From: Pirellulales bacterium
GTDB lineage: Bacteria > Planctomycetota > Planctomycetia > Pirellulales > JAEUIK01
DNA length: 64,000 nucleotides
Reading direction: 5' to 3'
Assembly: GCA_019694435.1 (NCBI GenBank)
Contig: JAIBBZ010000021.1
Location: 39,110-103,109 of the forward strand
Shown here piece after piece: positions 63,153 to 64,000 of the stretch. The notes below the pieces were generated by a model, which was not told the DNA's origin, did no database searches, and saw nothing but the letters and a program-made list of their open reading frames with translations. A program made the position numbers and the translations under genes. Position 1 is the stretch's first letter, and each line of letters opens with the position of its first letter.

Positions 63153-64000
63153 CCGATTCGTTCCTGGCACGATCGGCGGGCGGAGCGGGACCGCCGCTGC
63201 CTGCGCAGCCGCCTGTCAACGGCAACTTTTCGGTGGTCGTGCACGCGCTGAACCACTTTTTCGGCCAGGGCGAACTGCGCAAGCAGGTCCTGTTCGACAA
63301 CGAGCTGCAGTTGCGGGCGGGCGAGATCGTGATCATGACGGGGCCGTCCGGCTCGGGCAAAACGACGTTGCTCACACTGATCGGCGGCCTGCGCACTGTG
63401 CAGCAAGGCAGCCTGCAAGTGGTCGGACAGGAAATGTGCGGGCTCGACGCCGAGGGGCTGGTGCGCGCCCGGCGCGGGATTGGGTTCATTTTTCAAGCGC
63501 ACAACCTGTTCGGCTCGCTGACGGCGTTGCAAAACGTGCGCATGTCGCAGGAATTGACCGAACTGCCGCGCGCCGAGGCCGATCAACGGGCGGTCGACCT
63601 GCTGACCACGCTCGGACTGGGCCACCGCATTCACTACAAGCCGGCCCAGCTTTCAGGCGGCCAGCGGCAGCGCGTGGCGATCGCGCGGGCCCTGGCGAAT
63701 CGGCCACGGCTGATCCTGGCCGACGAACCGACCGCGGCGCTCGACAAGCAGTCGGGCCGCGACGTCGTCGACTTGCTCAAACGCTATGCCTCGGAGCACG
63801 GCACCACGATCCTGATGGTGACGCACGACAATCGCATTCTCGACGTCGCCGATCGCATCGTGAACATGGTCGATGGGCGGATCATCTCCGACGTGGTCGT
63901 GCGCGAGTCGGCAGCCATTTGCGAGTTCCTGCAAAAGGCCGGGGTCTTTCAGGGGCTGACGCCCAAGACGCTCTCCGAAGTGGCCGACAAAACGCGGCTC
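63149..64000 (+). CDS. DevA-type ABC ATPase with C-terminal extension resembling a cyclic-nucleotide-binding domain (3' partial)
   Basis: The 284 visible residues contain a complete ABC domain: Walker [10 protein letters not shown] (65-73), Q-loop FIFQ, signature [10 protein letters not shown] (168-177), Walker [13 protein letters not shown] and H-loop VTHD. A usual DevA would stop near residue 250. Here the chain continues with [23 protein letters not shown] (quoted in part), which reads like the first helices of a Crp-type cyclic-nucleotide-binding domain (FLxxVPLFxGLSxxxLxxLA). The phosphate-binding cassette would lie beyond the window. It overlaps the second permease gene (ATGA) and completes the exporter operon. 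Confidence 0.9.
   Translation, partial: MTDSFLARSAGGAGPPLPAQPPVNGNFSVVVHALNHFFGQGELRKQVLFDNELQLRAGEIVIMTGPSGSGKTTLLTLIGGLRTVQQGSLQVVGQEMCGLDAEGLVRARRGIGFIFQAHNLFGSLTALQNVRMSQELTELPRAEADQRAVDLLTTLGLGHRIHYKPAQLSGGQRQRVAIARALANRPRLILADEPTAALDKQSGRDVVDLLKRYASEHGTTILMVTHDNRILDVADRIVNMVDGRIISDVVVRESAAICEFLQKAGVFQGLTPKTLSEVADKTRL

Overview
The window is high-G+C bacterial chromosome and looks planctomycetal, most like a Pirellulales relative. The evidence is a DUF1559 pseudopilin-like protein with a partner lipoprotein, a PEP-CTERM protein, a DUF1080 protein, a YdjY-domain protein, a secreted sulfatase, a PQQ-type beta-propeller with EF-hands, a HemQ-type heme enzyme and GTG/TTG starts with clear Shine-Dalgarno sequences. 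I see no rRNA, tRNA, CRISPR array, insertion sequence or prophage. Both window edges cut through ABC-transporter ATPase genes.

Layout. 1-8.6 kb: end of an ABC ATPase, a TTG-started MoaD-like/ThiF-like pair, an SMR efflux protein, a GNAT, a TIM-barrel isomerase, the DUF1559/lipoprotein pair, a PEP-CTERM protein, and a regulator overlapping a tungstate-binding-type protein. 8.6-19.98 kb: aat overlapping a vitamin-K-carboxylase-like membrane protein, an HtrA-type protease overlapping a sulfatase, then core genes dnaG, rpoD, a coiled-coil zinc-ribbon protein and greA, with two clear intrinsic terminators. 20.0-21.96 kb: a compositionally different island with one 577-residue protein that starts like a proteasome/HslV-type Ntn hydrolase. 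21.96-33.6 kb: hemQ, DinB, YdjY, a large planctomycetal hypothetical, YggS, DUF167, an RND pump pair and three small proteins. 33.8-38.6 kb: the prkA-yeaH-spoVR stress cluster behind a long gene-free leader. 39.2-54.0 kb: response regulator, NDH-2, M24 and M17 peptidases, beta-propellers, crotonase, Ldh_2 dehydrogenase, esterase, ABC-F protein, a SnoaL-ABM fusion and DUF1080.

54.05-64.0 kb is the most interesting part. One minus-strand run encodes a Ser/Thr kinase with an extracytoplasmic sensor, an FHA-domain class III nucleotide cyclase and a solute-binding protein. It diverges from a plus-strand DevBCA-type exporter operon (lipoprotein adaptor, two permeases, ATPase). The ATPase does not stop after its ABC domain: it runs on into what reads as the start of a cyclic-nucleotide-binding domain. 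Sensor kinase, phosphothreonine-reading cyclase, second messenger and messenger-gated exporter therefore lie side by side, which suggests a cyclic-nucleotide-controlled export system (inference). The second strongest candidate is the Ntn-hydrolase-like protein at 20.0-21.7 kb. The third is a promoter-terminator arrangement in the greA leader.
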